A stretch of DNA of 64,000 bases, from positions 124,001-188,000 of the forward strand of contig CAYXZD010000003.1 of NCBI GenBank assembly GCA_964469565.1, given 5' to 3'. Shown here one piece after another: positions 17,103-25,717 of this stretch. A program made the translations under genes and the position numbers. The notes beneath the pieces are model-generated. The model saw nothing but the letters and a program-made list of their open reading frames with translations, did no database searches and was not told the DNA's origin. Source of the DNA: GCA-2720975 sp964469565 (GTDB taxonomy: Bacteria; Planctomycetota; UBA1135; GCA-002686595). Positions within the stretch are counted from its first letter, which is position 1. Every line of letters begins with the position of its first letter.

Positions 17103-19411
17103 TCGAAGTCCACTTGGGTGAGCCGATCACTCAATCCGCTGGAACGATCGGCTTGGCGTACGTTTTCAACAGCCATCGACAAGGCCTGCTTGGAGCCCAC
17201 GAGAATCAGCATGCGTTGAGCGCGCGTCACCGCAGTGTAGAGCAGGTTGCGCTGGAGCATCATGGCATGCTGGCGCACGAGGGGCATGACCACAACGGGA
17301 AACTCCCCACCTTGGCTGCGATGGACCGTGATTGCAAATGCAGGCCGCAACTGCGTGAGCTCCGCACCGCTGTAGAGGACATTTTGTTCGGGGAACCTAA
17401 CGGTGACAACACCATCGGATGACACCTGTTGAATGAACCCCATGTCGCCGTTGAAGACTTCTTTGTCGTAGTCGTTGCGCGTTTGAATGACGCGGTCACC
17501 CGTGCGCCAGCGCTGCTCGCCACGCGTGATTTCACGTCCACCGATGCCCTGGGCCTCGCGCAGCCGGTTGTTCAAAGCATCTACTCCACATTCTCCGCGA
17601 TACATCGGTGCGATCACCTGTACCTCTTGGGTCCAGTCAATTCCAAAACGCTCCTTGAGTCGGCGAGTCACCACATCGACCAGTAGGTCGGCAGTGGGAC
17701 CCGGCCCATCCGATGGAAACACAAAAAAGTCGGTTTCCATGGGGCCCCGCTTTGGCAGCTCAGGGAGTTCCCCTGCAAGAATGCGGTGGGCGTTCTCGAC
17801 AATCATGCTGTGAGAGTCTTGTCGGTAGATGTGGGTCAGCCTTGAAGTAGGGAGGAGGCCGCTGGCGAGCATGTCGGCCAAGACGTTGCCAGGCCCCACA
17901 GAAGGCAATTGGTTTGGGTCGCCCACAAGCACCAAGCGGGTTCGTGGGCCCAGCGCCTTGAACAAATGGTGGGCCAAGACGATGTCGAGCATGGAAATCT
18001 CGTCCACGACGACAAGGTCGGCCTTGATGGGGTCGGTGGGCCCGTGCTTGAAGCCACCTTCTTCTGAGTCGAATCCAAGAAGGCGATGAATCGTGCTGGC
18101 GGCTCGGCCTGTGGCTTGGGATAGACGTTTGGCTGCCCGGCCCGTGGGAGAAGCAAACACGGCCTTCGCACCCCCTGCTTGGGCCAGTGTGGCCACGAAC
18201 CGAATGATTGTAGTCTTGCCGACACCGGGGCCACCCGTCAGCAAGGAGACAGGATTCTTCAGGAGGTCGAGTACGGCTTGCCGTTGGGTTGGATGTAATT
18301 CGACACCCGCCTCCGTCTCGGCATGGGCAAGGACATCTGCCTGGGTGAGAGGGCTCAGTTCAGTTTGTCCAGCGAGGGCGATCAAGCTTTGTGCACAGCC
18401 CGCTTCACTCGTGTGTAAATATGGGAGGTAAACAGGGACGGGGTTTTCCCCTTCAAGATGGGCGAGAACGTCTGGATCGATGATCACTTCGGCGTCCCGC
18501 TCGAGTTGGGCGAGGGCCCCGCCAAAGGGCCCATCGGGGGTCGCCACGCGTAGTAGGGTCCGTGCTTGGTGAATGAGAAGGTCCCGCGCAACAAAGGAAT
18601 GGCCGTCATCGGCCGCCTTTGTGAGGGCATGCAGAATGGAAGCGCGCAGTCGTCGAGGGTCATCATCTGCAAGGCCAAGGTGAGTCGCCACGCCATCCGC
18701 AAGTACAAACCCAAGGGTTGGAACCCGCATGAGAGCGTAGGGGTCATCGCGCAGGATGGATTCGCACTGTTCCCCTAGGGAATTGACTGCGGCTTGGGAC
18801 TGGAGCGGCCCAAGGCCCATTCCGTGCAAGAAAGCCAGGGTCTCGTGAAGTGCTGTTTGCGCGATGACGGCCAAACGCAGGGATTGGGCCACCGAGTGCT
18901 TTAGGCCCTTGATCGCATCCAGTGAGTGTTCGTCTTCCACAATCCGGGTGAGGGTCTCCTCCCCATGCTGGGCGACAATCCGTTTCGCCAGGGCCTTGCC
19001 CACCCCAGGGAAGGCCCTTGAGGCGAGGTACCGCTCCAGGCCGGGGGCATCGACAGGGGCAATTGGGTTCATCACCTCAAATTCGAACTGGGCCCCATGG
19101 GTGGGGTGGTGGCCCCAATGCCCCTGCATGCGGACTCGTACCCCCTCAATGGGATCTGAGCAGCGCCCCACAGCGGTCACTCGGGTGGGGGAGAACAGAC
19201 AATCGCCCTCTGGTGCGTCATAACCCTCTTCAGGAACAAGCTTTAGAACAGTGTAGAGAGAGTCCTTATCGTGATAGGTGACGAGGTCCACCAGCCCCTG
19301 TAAAGGTGTGAGCGCCCTTTCTGCGGCTGTCGATGCCTGTGGGGAACTGTCGGATGGTGGTCTAGAGGTCACGGGACACCCACCTTGGCACCTGCTGGCG
19401 AGGAATTCCAC
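17084..19411 (-). CDS. recD2: RecD2-type DNA helicase
   Basis: A 775-residue superfamily 1B 5'-3' helicase of the RecD2/TraA type, which works without RecBC. The N-terminal region has an OB-like domain (MQGHWGHHPTHGAQFEFE) and a helix-hairpin-helix segment (FPGVGKALAKRIV). The helicase core has LTGGPGVGKTT (Walker A), VVVDEISMLD (Walker B), GDPNQLPSVGPG, an IYRQD motif, and the C-terminal FAITVHRSQGGEFPVVVMPL. The first ATG gives the length quoted; a GTG near 19372 is an alternative that removes 13 residues with no family match. It is probably a DNA-repair helicase. Confidence 0.9.
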   Translation of the reverse strand: MEFLASRCQGGCPVTSRPPSDSSPQASTAAERALTPLQGLVDLVTYHDKDSLYTVLKLVPEEGYDAPEGDCLFSPTRVTAVGRCSDPIEGVRVRMQGHWGHHPTHGAQFEFEVMNPIAPVDAPGLERYLASRAFPGVGKALAKRIVAQHGEETLTRIVEDEHSLDAIKGLKHSVAQSLRLAVIAQTALHETLAFLHGMGLGPLQSQAAVNSLGEQCESILRDDPYALMRVPTLGFVLADGVATHLGLADDDPRRLRASILHALTKAADDGHSFVARDLLIHQARTLLRVATPDGPFGGALAQLERDAEVIIDPDVLAHLEGENPVPVYLPYLHTSEAGCAQSLIALAGQTELSPLTQADVLAHAETEAGVELHPTQRQAVLDLLKNPVSLLTGGPGVGKTTIIRFVATLAQAGGAKAVFASPTGRAAKRLSQATGRAASTIHRLLGFDSEEGGFKHGPTDPIKADLVVVDEISMLDIVLAHHLFKALGPRTRLVLVGDPNQLPSVGPGNVLADMLASGLLPTSRLTHIYRQDSHSMIVENAHRILAGELPELPKRGPMETDFFVFPSDGPGPTADLLVDVVTRRLKERFGIDWTQEVQVIAPMYRGECGVDALNNRLREAQGIGGREITRGEQRWRTGDRVIQTRNDYDKEVFNGDMGFIQQVSSDGVVTVRFPEQNVLYSGAELTQLRPAFAITVHRSQGGEFPVVVMPLVRQHAMMLQRNLLYTAVTRAQRMLILVGSKQALSMAVENVRQADRSSGLSDRLTQVDFDHGRSK

Positions 19412-19465
19412 CCGCCCCTTTGTGTCCAGGACCCTGCGGCGCTATGGTGTTCCCCCCCAAATCAA

Positions 19466-19483
19466 GGAGAGGAGCCCCTCTCC
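19466..19483 (+). promoter_or_regulatory. Small hairpin in the rpsU leader
   Basis: A perfect 7-bp inverted repeat (GGAGAGG and CCTCTCC) with a 4-base loop lies about 40 bp before the S21 start. It could be a leader structure or simply a chance palindrome in a purine/pyrimidine-rich stretch. It has no T-tract, so it is not a terminator. Confidence 0.3.
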
Positions 19484-19521
19484 CATCCCCATCACACTTG
19501 GAATTGGAAGGTTAGAGAGTC

Positions 19522-19764
19522 TTGATCAAGGTCGCCGTACGTTCGAACGAATCCCTGGAAGCTGCCCTGCGCCGCTTCAAGCGCCAGTGTAACTACAGTG
19601 GCATCTTCCGTATGGCCAAGGCCTACACCTGGCACGAAAAGCGCTCGGATCGTCGGCGTCGCGAGCGTCGCGAGCGTCTGCGCACGATTCAAAAGGCAAC
19701 TCGCAAGAACGATCCAAACCGCCGCCGTCGCCGCCGCCGCACGACCCCTTCGGTCACGCGCTAG
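19522..19764 (+). CDS. rpsU: 30S ribosomal protein S21
   Basis: An 80-residue, extremely basic protein matching S21: MIKVAVRSNESLEAALRRFKR at the N-terminus, then the conserved helical region and an Arg-rich tail (RRRRRRR near residue 70). The start is TTG at 19522, supported by one of the clearer Shine-Dalgarno sequences in this window, GGAAGG at 19506-19511, 10 bases upstream. No ATG gives a sensible S21. S21 sits at the 30S platform near the anti-SD end of 16S rRNA. The gene is followed at once by a strong terminator. Confidence 0.93.
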   Translation: MIKVAVRSNESLEAALRRFKRQCNYSGIFRMAKAYTWHEKRSDRRRRERRERLRTIQKATRKNDPNRRRRRRRTTPSVTR

Positions 19765-19791
19765 CCCACATCTCGATACGGTTGATTCAAT

Positions 19792-19822
19792 AAGAGTCGC
19801 CCGCTGTGGGCGACTCTTTTTT
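19792..19822 (+). terminator. Rho-independent terminator after rpsU
   Basis: A perfect 11-bp stem (AAGAGTCGCCC at 19792-19802 with its complement at 19808-19818), a 5-base loop (GCTGT) and a run of six T (19817-19822). It is 27 bp after the rpsU stop. It is the clearest intrinsic terminator in the window. Confidence 0.93.
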
Positions 19823-19847
19823 CGTAGCCTTTTCGTAGCCTCTTTGC

Positions 19848-20915
19848 ATGGGCATCCTCCCCCAAGATCGTGACTTGAGCGAGCCACTCTCGGAGATCGA
19901 GTTGGCGGTCCGAGCGAGCGATTATCGCCTGAAGGTAGCGGACCTCAGCTTGCGGTTGGATCACTTTCTTGCTGAGCACATTACTTGGCGTTCAAGAAAC
20001 GCAGTCCAAAAACTCATTCGCGACGGATACGTTCTGGTTGATTCATCCAGCCCCGATCAACCGGATGAGCCTGGGGTCGCTCGAGTAGAGACTCGCCCGG
20101 GGCGCAAGCTCCGACACGGATGCCGAGTCGTGGTGAAGGTGCCGGAGGAAAACCGCCGGCAGTTTTCAGCTGATGCGATGGGTGCTCTCGACATTCTATT
20201 TGAAGACGAGGAGCTCATTGTGGTCAACAAGCCGCCAGGTGTCGCCGTGCACCCTTCTGGCCGCCACTACACCGACACTCTGATTCAACGTGTGCACGCT
20301 CATTTCAAGGATGAAGTAGAGGCCGGCCGCATGGCCCCTCGGCTTTGTCACAGACTGGATCGCGAAACGAGTGGAATCGTGCTAGTTGCAAAGCGGTCCG
20401 CAAGCCACACCCAACTCATGCAGCAATTCGAGGCGCGTACGGTGGGCAAGTCCTACCAAGCCATTGTCTGGGGCCAGCCGGAATCGGATGCCGGGTCGAT
20501 TGTGGATCCGATTGGCCCTTCCCGGGCCAGCGCGGTGCGGCTCAAGATGGTCGTGCGGGCCGATGGGCTGGAATCCCGCACGGATTACTCTGTTCTTGAA
20601 CGGCTGCCTGGGTCTCACGGGGGCTATGCGCTCGTGCGTTGTGACCTCTTCACTGGGCGCCAACATCAGATTCGTGTGCACCTCGCGGCGCATGGTTACC
20701 CCATTGTCGGAGACAAGCTGTATGGTCCCGATGAGGCGTGTTTCACCCGGGCGCTGGAAGGTGAACTGACAGACTTAGACTGGGCTCAGCTTGAACATGA
20801 GCGTCAAGCGCTACATAACTTCAAGCTGTCCTTTGAAAGCCCCGCATCAGGCCCGTGCGAGATCAGTTGTTCCCTTCCGGCGGACCTTCAGCAGTTTCTA
20901 GAAGTACGGCGCTAG
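19848..20915 (+). CDS. rluD: RluA/RluD-family pseudouridine synthase
   Basis: A 355-residue RNA pseudouridine synthase. An N-terminal S4 RNA-binding domain (LRLDHFLAEH to about residue 100) is followed by the catalytic domain with VVNKPPGVAVHP, the active-site aspartate in CHRLDRETSG (D171), and TGRQHQIRVHLAAHGYPIVGDKLYG. The S4 plus RluA layout is that of RluD (23S rRNA helix 69), but RluC and others share it, so the symbol is a best guess. The last 53 bp overlap the end of the convergent membrane-protein gene. Confidence 0.85.
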   Translation: MGILPQDRDLSEPLSEIELAVRASDYRLKVADLSLRLDHFLAEHITWRSRNAVQKLIRDGYVLVDSSSPDQPDEPGVARVETRPGRKLRHGCRVVVKVPEENRRQFSADAMGALDILFEDEELIVVNKPPGVAVHPSGRHYTDTLIQRVHAHFKDEVEAGRMAPRLCHRLDRETSGIVLVAKRSASHTQLMQQFEARTVGKSYQAIVWGQPESDAGSIVDPIGPSRASAVRLKMVVRADGLESRTDYSVLERLPGSHGGYALVRCDLFTGRQHQIRVHLAAHGYPIVGDKLYGPDEACFTRALEGELTDLDWAQLEHERQALHNFKLSFESPASGPCEISCSLPADLQQFLEVRR

Positions 20916-22353
20916 AGCGGGGCATCCATTCAATCACTAGCGCCCCAGCGAGGATTGAAAAGGCAACGAGCTTGGCGTCGATGAGCTGCCAGCTAGCGAT
21001 GGCGGACAAAGCGGCCATGATCGCGATCATGAACATGCGCCCCGAGCGTGAATCATCCCAAGCAGTGCCTAGGTCGGAAGGAGCAGTGGAGAGGGGAGGA
21101 GCGCCCGAAAAGAACGACCAAGAGGCCCTCAACAAGAGTAGGCCCGCCGCAGAGGCAACCGGAGTCAGCAGCAAAGCGAGGTCCAGATTGGCTTGCCATG
21201 CAACGAGTGCTCCGAGAGTCAAGTAAAGGGGGGCAAGCAAGCGCACAGCGAGGGCTTTGCGGGCTCCCGCTGATTCATCCCTCGGATCAACGGGGCAGGT
21301 ATCCACAATCCAACGTGCATCGGGGGTCGCCGTTGCAGGCACGTACATGAGCAACAGGGGAAGGTAGACGGCCGGGGCGAAAAGCAGCAGGGCGAGCAGG
21401 CCCTCGTCGGCCGCTTGCGTTCCATCAGCGCCCAGGAGCAAGAAAGCCAGAGGGATGGCGAGCAAGGGGTAGGCACGTGTGACGAAGTCGGTTTCGGCGG
21501 GTAGTGCGTCATAGACCCACTCGAAACTAGCTCGCTCCTTCTTGCGCACCCAGGTTCGTAGGGCAATCCAGCGCAAGGGTGTGAGCAGGACCCCCAGTGG
21601 GGATCGCGTACGATGCGCGCGTGGGGCAGGCGGGAACGGGGCCAGCGCGAAGGTCACAAGTGAGACTGCGATGGCCCCAAGGGCAAGCGGCCAACCGGCG
21701 GAGGTGGATTCTGGATTGAGAGGGGCGGCAAACCAGACCGGGGGGTAGGTGAGGGGCAGGGATCCTGTGGCAGCTAGGCTGTTGAGTTCTTGTATGTATC
21801 CGAGTCCTGCAGTGAGTCCCACGATGACGAGACAGAAGAGGACGGTTTGAAACCCGGCGAGGAGCCCTTCGGCGCGTTCGGCGAGAGCGACCTGCACCCA
21901 CAAGAGCAGGGCTCCGATAAACAGAACTAGCAAGAGGCCGCCGAGAATAAGCACCAAGCGGCCGAAGAGGTCTAGATCCGCGGGGGCCAGAATCGCTGCG
22001 GGCACCAGCGACCCAAGGGCGAGTCCACAGAGAAGAACACCGAGGACTAACACCCTTGCTGCGCGCAGCTCTACGGGTTTGACGGGTAGAGCACAGACCC
22101 ATTCAGCGGCTGGGTCCGCGCGCAGCAAGGGGCCGAGTTCTCCGAGCAGTGCAATGGCTGCCAGACCCATGGGGATCGAAAGCGCGAAGACTCCGTAGGC
22201 ATGGGGGGTCAGTTCATCCCGCACGAGTCCGCAGAGCACAGCAGCGAGGGATGCTTGGAATAGAATGGGTGCAACCGGGAGCCTCGCCCCGCGCTCTCCC
22301 AGCCACTCACCGGCGAGGTGGGTACGGGCGATGAGGAAGATTCGTTTCCACAT
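20863..22353 (-). CDS. Polytopic membrane protein, ABC-2 permease-like
   Basis: A 496-residue membrane protein with about 10-12 hydrophobic segments in two groups, separated by a charged loop near residues 245-275 (PPAPRAHRTRSP, then RTWVRKKERASFEW). No catalytic motif is seen. The two-block architecture and the ABC ATPase gene 1.3 kb away in the same orientation suggest an ABC-2-type exporter permease, but this is inference; two plus-strand genes lie between them. The 3' end overlaps the convergent rluD by 53 bp. Confidence 0.55.
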   Translation of the reverse strand: MWKRIFLIARTHLAGEWLGERGARLPVAPILFQASLAAVLCGLVRDELTPHAYGVFALSIPMGLAAIALLGELGPLLRADPAAEWVCALPVKPVELRAARVLVLGVLLCGLALGSLVPAAILAPADLDLFGRLVLILGGLLLVLFIGALLLWVQVALAERAEGLLAGFQTVLFCLVIVGLTAGLGYIQELNSLAATGSLPLTYPPVWFAAPLNPESTSAGWPLALGAIAVSLVTFALAPFPPAPRAHRTRSPLGVLLTPLRWIALRTWVRKKERASFEWVYDALPAETDFVTRAYPLLAIPLAFLLLGADGTQAADEGLLALLLFAPAVYLPLLLMYVPATATPDARWIVDTCPVDPRDESAGARKALAVRLLAPLYLTLGALVAWQANLDLALLLTPVASAAGLLLLRASWSFFSGAPPLSTAPSDLGTAWDDSRSGRMFMIAIMAALSAIASWQLIDAKLVAFSILAGALVIEWMPRSSAVLLETAEGPPEGNN

Positions 22354-22544
22354 AGGTGCACCTTACTGAAGTGTCATGGGAGGGCCCAGCCGGGATCCGA
22401 AAGGGCTCCTGCTGCGCAGCGCACTTGAAGGACCCAGCGCTCTTGGTAAGGCACTGCGTTTCAAGAACTGCGAATACCCCCACGAAACCCTTTCGCATGG
22501 CCCTGGATGCGTTGAGCAGTGTAAGCCCGTACGGTGGGGGCACG

Positions 22545-23204
22545 ATGAAAGTATCGATCAAAGGGCCTGTCGGCCTCTTGGAAGGGGAGCTCTGGATGCC
22601 CGAGGGGGAGCCGCTTGCCGGGATCGTTCTGGGCCACCCGCACCCCCTCCATGGAGGTTCGATGACGAGCAGTGTTGTGTTTCGTGCGGGGCGGGCCTTG
22701 CAGGAATCTGGAGTGGCCGTATTGCGCCTCAACTACAGGGGTGTGGGGCAGAGTGCTGGGGAATACGATGGGGCGGGGGGTGAAGTGGCTGACCATCGCT
22801 CTGCACTCGACTGGCTGGGCCAGGAGCTGGAAGCCTGCGGTGTCCCCATCTGGGCAGGCGGATTCTCATTTGGTGCACGCACGGCTGCGGTTCTAGCTCA
22901 TCAGGAGGACCGCGGCCTGAGGCCTGGCCCCGGTCAAGTTCTACTCATAGCCCTACCCGTCCTTGAGTATCCTTGTGAGGAAGTCGGCGAGCTGAAGGGG
23001 CCAGGCCTCATCGTTATGGCAGCTGAGGATGAGTACGGCAATGCAAGCGACCTCACGCGGGCCTTCCCGACAATTGCGGAGCGTTTCTCGGTCCGCGAAG
23101 TGCCTGATGCGAACCACTTCTTTCAGGGATACCTACCAGACTTACAGGAATGTGTGGGTGCATGGGCACGGGGAGTTCTTCATACTGATCAGGGTGATGG
23201 CTGA
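22545..23204 (+). CDS. Alpha/beta hydrolase, COG2945-like
   Basis: A 219-residue serine hydrolase. The oxyanion/N-terminal motif GHPHPLHGGSM and LRLNYRGVGQSAGEYDGAGGE are followed by the nucleophile elbow GGFSFGAR and a C-terminal DANHFF with the catalytic histidine; the acid is probably in AAEDEYG. This pattern matches the uncharacterised COG2945 hydrolases, whose substrates are unknown. The ATG at 22545 has a G-rich ribosome-binding-like tract (GGTGGGGG) just upstream and fits the family; openings back to 22356 do not. It overlaps the next gene by 8 bp. Confidence 0.8.
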   Translation: MKVSIKGPVGLLEGELWMPEGEPLAGIVLGHPHPLHGGSMTSSVVFRAGRALQESGVAVLRLNYRGVGQSAGEYDGAGGEVADHRSALDWLGQELEACGVPIWAGGFSFGARTAAVLAHQEDRGLRPGPGQVLLIALPVLEYPCEEVGELKGPGLIVMAAEDEYGNASDLTRAFPTIAERFSVREVPDANHFFQGYLPDLQECVGAWARGVLHTDQGDG

Positions 23205-23598
23205 TCTTGACCGCGACCACTATCCCTGTGACCAAATGCCTGCCATTCGGCAGGTGATGATGCCCCGTGACACGAATGCAGTGGGCACGATCTTCGGCGG
23301 TGTCATCCTCTCCCAAATCGACCTTGCAGCGGCTATCGAGGCAAGCAATGTTCACCCGGGCCGAGTCGTGACCGTGTCGATGGACAAAGTGGACTTCAAG
23401 GCACCCGTACGGGTTGGAGACCTCGTGTCTTTTTTTTCTGAAATCGCCAAGACCGGGCGAACTTCCATCACCGTGCATGTGGCGGTTTGGGCGCAACGAC
23501 GATTCGGGGGCGGTGCCCAGGAGTACGTGACAGAGGCCGAGGTGACGATGGTCGCAGTGGACGATCAGTTCACGCCTGTGCCGATCGGCACAGTCTGA
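23197..23598 (+). CDS. Acyl-CoA thioesterase (hotdog, YciA-like)
   Basis: A 133-residue single hotdog-domain protein. RQVMMPRDTNAVGTIFGGVILSQIDLAAAIEA contains the N-to-GG helix signature of the YciA/BACH acyl-CoA hydrolases, followed by VSMDKVDFKAPVRVGDLVSF. It is expected to hydrolyse acyl-CoA to free acid and CoA as a trimer or hexamer of hotdogs. The ATG at 23197 overlaps the end of the upstream hydrolase gene by 8 bp, so the two hydrolases are co-translated. Confidence 0.85.
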   Translation: MADLDRDHYPCDQMPAIRQVMMPRDTNAVGTIFGGVILSQIDLAAAIEASNVHPGRVVTVSMDKVDFKAPVRVGDLVSFFSEIAKTGRTSITVHVAVWAQRRFGGGAQEYVTEAEVTMVAVDDQFTPVPIGTV

Positions 23599-23628
23599 AT
23601 CAGATCGTCGTCTTCGCGAAAAACGCGT

Positions 23629-24402
23629 TCACTGGCCGAGCAATTGGCGGGCCTGTTGCTCGGGGTCGGCGCCATCGGTGAGTACTCCAAAAACTTCTTC
23701 GAGAGAACCCTCTTGGCCCGCACGATCGCGCAACTCATCGAGGCTGCCGAGCCCGACCAGTTGGCCCGCAGAGAGGATGGCCATGCGGTCACATACACGT
23801 TCGACTACATCAAGCAAGTGGGACGTATAGAGTACCGAACGGCCGCGAGCAGCCCAGGCGCGTAGGACTGCTTTGAACACAGCAGCGGTGGGAGCGTCGA
23901 GGCCTGAGAGGGGTTCGTCGAGCACGAGAAGCTCGGGTTCGGGCAGGAGCGCGCAGGCAAGTGCGGTTTTCTGTCGCATGCCCCGTGAGAAGTTGCCGAC
24001 TGGATCCTCAAAACGCTCAATCAAGCCTAGTGCGTCGATCAGGCGTCTGGCCTCGGATTGCAGAGCATCTTCTTCGAGCCCATGCAGTCGGCCGACAAGC
24101 TCAAGGTGTTGTCTAGGGGAAAGGTTGGGATAGAGGGGGGCGCCATCAGGTACAAAGCCGATGGTACGCCGAGCGGCGAGAGGGTCGACCTCGACTCCGA
24201 CTCCATTCACCAGCACCTCACCCGCGCTGGGCTTGAGCAACCCAGAGATCATCCTCACGGTAGTCGTCTTACCCGACCCGTTGGGGCCGAGTAGGCCAAG
24301 AACCTCGCCTGGGTTGACGGTGAATGAAAGCCCGTTCACCGCGAGGGTGTCCCCGAAGTGACGCTTGAGAGTGCGCAGTTCGACGAGGGGCGGGGCGGTC
24401 AT
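23629..24402 (-). CDS. ABC transporter ATP-binding protein
   Basis: A 257-residue ABC ATPase of the ABC-2 exporter type. It has Walker A GPNGSGKTT (39-47), a Q/P-loop region FVPDGAPLYPNLSPRQHLELV, a deviant signature NFSRGMRQK in place of LSGGQ, Walker B LLVLDEPLSGLD and a switch histidine in TSHLLDVVERV. The membrane partner may be the polytopic protein encoded at 20863-22353. It lies 14 bp downstream of the radical-SAM-like gene, on the same strand and probably the same transcript. Confidence 0.88.
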   Translation of the reverse strand: MTAPPLVELRTLKRHFGDTLAVNGLSFTVNPGEVLGLLGPNGSGKTTTVRMISGLLKPSAGEVLVNGVGVEVDPLAARRTIGFVPDGAPLYPNLSPRQHLELVGRLHGLEEDALQSEARRLIDALGLIERFEDPVGNFSRGMRQKTALACALLPEPELLVLDEPLSGLDAPTAAVFKAVLRAWAARGRSVLYTSHLLDVVERVCDRMAILSAGQLVGLGSLDELRDRAGQEGSLEEVFGVLTDGADPEQQARQLLGQ

Positions 24403-24416
24403 CAGGGACGAGCCGT

Positions 24417-25148
24417 TTATGTGAGCAGAGGCTCTTCTTCGTGTAGCGTGGCGACCAGGCCCGTCTTTTCGCTGAGTGCGTCACAGACCGCCTGGAGTTG
24501 CTTGGCTGTGAGGCCCTTGGCGGGCTTTGGCTCACCGCCGGTTCCAGAAATGACGTGTACCTCTTGAGGTGCGATCTCCTCAATTTTCTTGACCCAACTC
24601 GCCACGTCCTTGTCCGAGGCGTTTGCGTTGCCGCCCTTGAAAAAACTGGCTTCCACAATGAGGTGGTCGAGTTGGGTGAGCCGGCTAGTCAGTGGGCCCA
24701 ATTGAGTGGCCTTGGCGCCGGTCGCCTTGGCGAAGGCCTTTGCATTACCCCACTGGTAACGCATCAACACGCCGTCATACATGGCTAGGCACGCACGCAT
24801 CTCTTCGTTTTCGAGGTCGGTCACCCCTGTTGTAATGTAGAGTTTTGCACGGCTGAACCACTTGTCACGCAGGGTGCGCAGGTTTTCAGTGACCTCTCTG
24901 AGGTCGGGGTGCAGCACCGGGTCGCCGCCCGATCCTGTTACGATGATTGTGTCGAGCTTGTCCCCTGCTTTGGAGGAGGCAATCATCGTCCGTGCACACG
25001 TGGTGACGATGACCGATCCACGGGCGAGGGAAGACCCCCGTTCAACCACTAGGTGCTCTTGGGTGGCCGTGAGATCTAGAGCCAGGGTGCGCTTGAAGCG
25101 CTTGGTGACTCGGGGGCCATAGAGAAAGGTCGTTGGCGTGGTAACCAT
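24417..25148 (-). CDS. Radical-SAM-fold protein lacking the cluster cysteines
   Basis: A 243-residue protein that follows the layout of COG0731-type radical SAM enzymes: TTFLYGPRVTKRFKRTLALDLTA matches their GPVPSRRLGRSLGVDL start, TGSGGDPVLHPDL matches the SGSGEPTLHP segment, and later VEASFFKGGNA and EVHVISGTG match the barrel strands. The CxxxCxxC motif that binds the 4Fe-4S cluster should follow the DLTA segment, but the sequence there is TATQEHLVVERGSS with no cysteine. Only three scattered cysteines remain. It is probably a non-catalytic relative or an enzyme with a different chemistry. The ATG at 25148 fits the family start; the longer opening to 25286 does not. Confidence 0.6.
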   Translation of the reverse strand: MVTTPTTFLYGPRVTKRFKRTLALDLTATQEHLVVERGSSLARGSVIVTTCARTMIASSKAGDKLDTIIVTGSGGDPVLHPDLREVTENLRTLRDKWFSRAKLYITTGVTDLENEEMRACLAMYDGVLMRYQWGNAKAFAKATGAKATQLGPLTSRLTQLDHLIVEASFFKGGNANASDKDVASWVKKIEEIAPQEVHVISGTGGEPKPAKGLTAKQLQAVCDALSEKTGLVATLHEEEPLLT

Positions 25149-25491
25149 AGGTGTGCAAAGGGGTTGCTGAGTCTGACAGCGGTGCGCTTGGGGAGGGGCG
25201 CCCGAGGTTGAGGGGGGGATGCGGGGCGGGCTAGCATGGAGCCAGGGCCCAATTAGGGCGAGTAAGATACGGCTCGAGCAGGACAAGTGCTAGACCGGAT
25301 CGCAGCAGACTCTTAGAGTGACCCCCTGCTCACCTGAGAGACCAGCTTGCGGGGCAGCATTTGCAGGCCAGATAATGGCAAGTTATTGGTGATTTATTGC
25401 CTTTTTTGCCCGTCGAGGGGGATTCCGCGAGTGCAGGCCGTCCGCAAACCCTAGGGGGCATTGGGGCCACGCCATGGCCGTGGGTTCATCT

Positions 25492-25568
25492 AGGGGCGGG
25501 CCCCTGCGCCGAGGCGCATTCTCCTAGAATCCCAACCCCGGGTAAACCTGCCCCAGGTGTGCCCGGGT
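25492..25568. repeat. String of abutting short palindromes upstream of nuoA
   Basis: Three hairpins run end to end, each sharing its boundary base with the next: AGGGG/CCCCT (25492-25505, loop CGGG), TGCGC/GCGCA (25505-25518, loop CGAG) and ATTCT/AGAAT (25518-25530, loop CCT). After a CCCGGGT (25537-25543) comes ACCTG/CAGGT (25546-25558) and then a second CCCGGGT (25562-25568). They end 4 bp before the -35 element, so they may be operator sites or structured DNA. Confidence 0.5.
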
Positions 25569-25572
25569 CCGC

Positions 25573-25602
25573 TTGACACCCGCGCGAGGCCCCTTCTAGA
25601 CT
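25573..25602 (+). promoter_or_regulatory. Candidate sigma70-type promoter for nuo operon
   Basis: A consensus -35 TTGACA (25573-25578), an 18-bp spacer and a -10-like TAGACT (25597-25602, 4 of 6 consensus bases). Transcription would begin near 25609, about 110 bp before the nuoA GTG. It is the best promoter match in this region; a weaker TTGCGG/GATAAT pair lies at 25347-25376. Confidence 0.45.
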
Positions 25603-25717
25603 CTCGCCCATATTCTCCGCTGCGGAGGATCTTCGATTCCTTGATTGGGCCGGATCTAGGCCCTCTCCTACCCCCCACCGATCGCCTCCCTCATGGGGGG
25701 CCCGTCCCCCGAAACCA

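Larger units (their letters stand above)
25149..25717. other. 569-bp intergenic region before the nuo operon
   Basis: There is no convincing gene here. Going right, it holds an AT-rich patch (25371-25407) with a GATAAT box and a GGCAA/TTGCC repeat followed by six T, then a string of abutting palindromes (25492-25558), and then a TTGACA-type promoter candidate (25573-25602). It separates the divergent radical-SAM-like gene and nuoA, so it must carry promoters for both directions. Confidence 0.6.
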
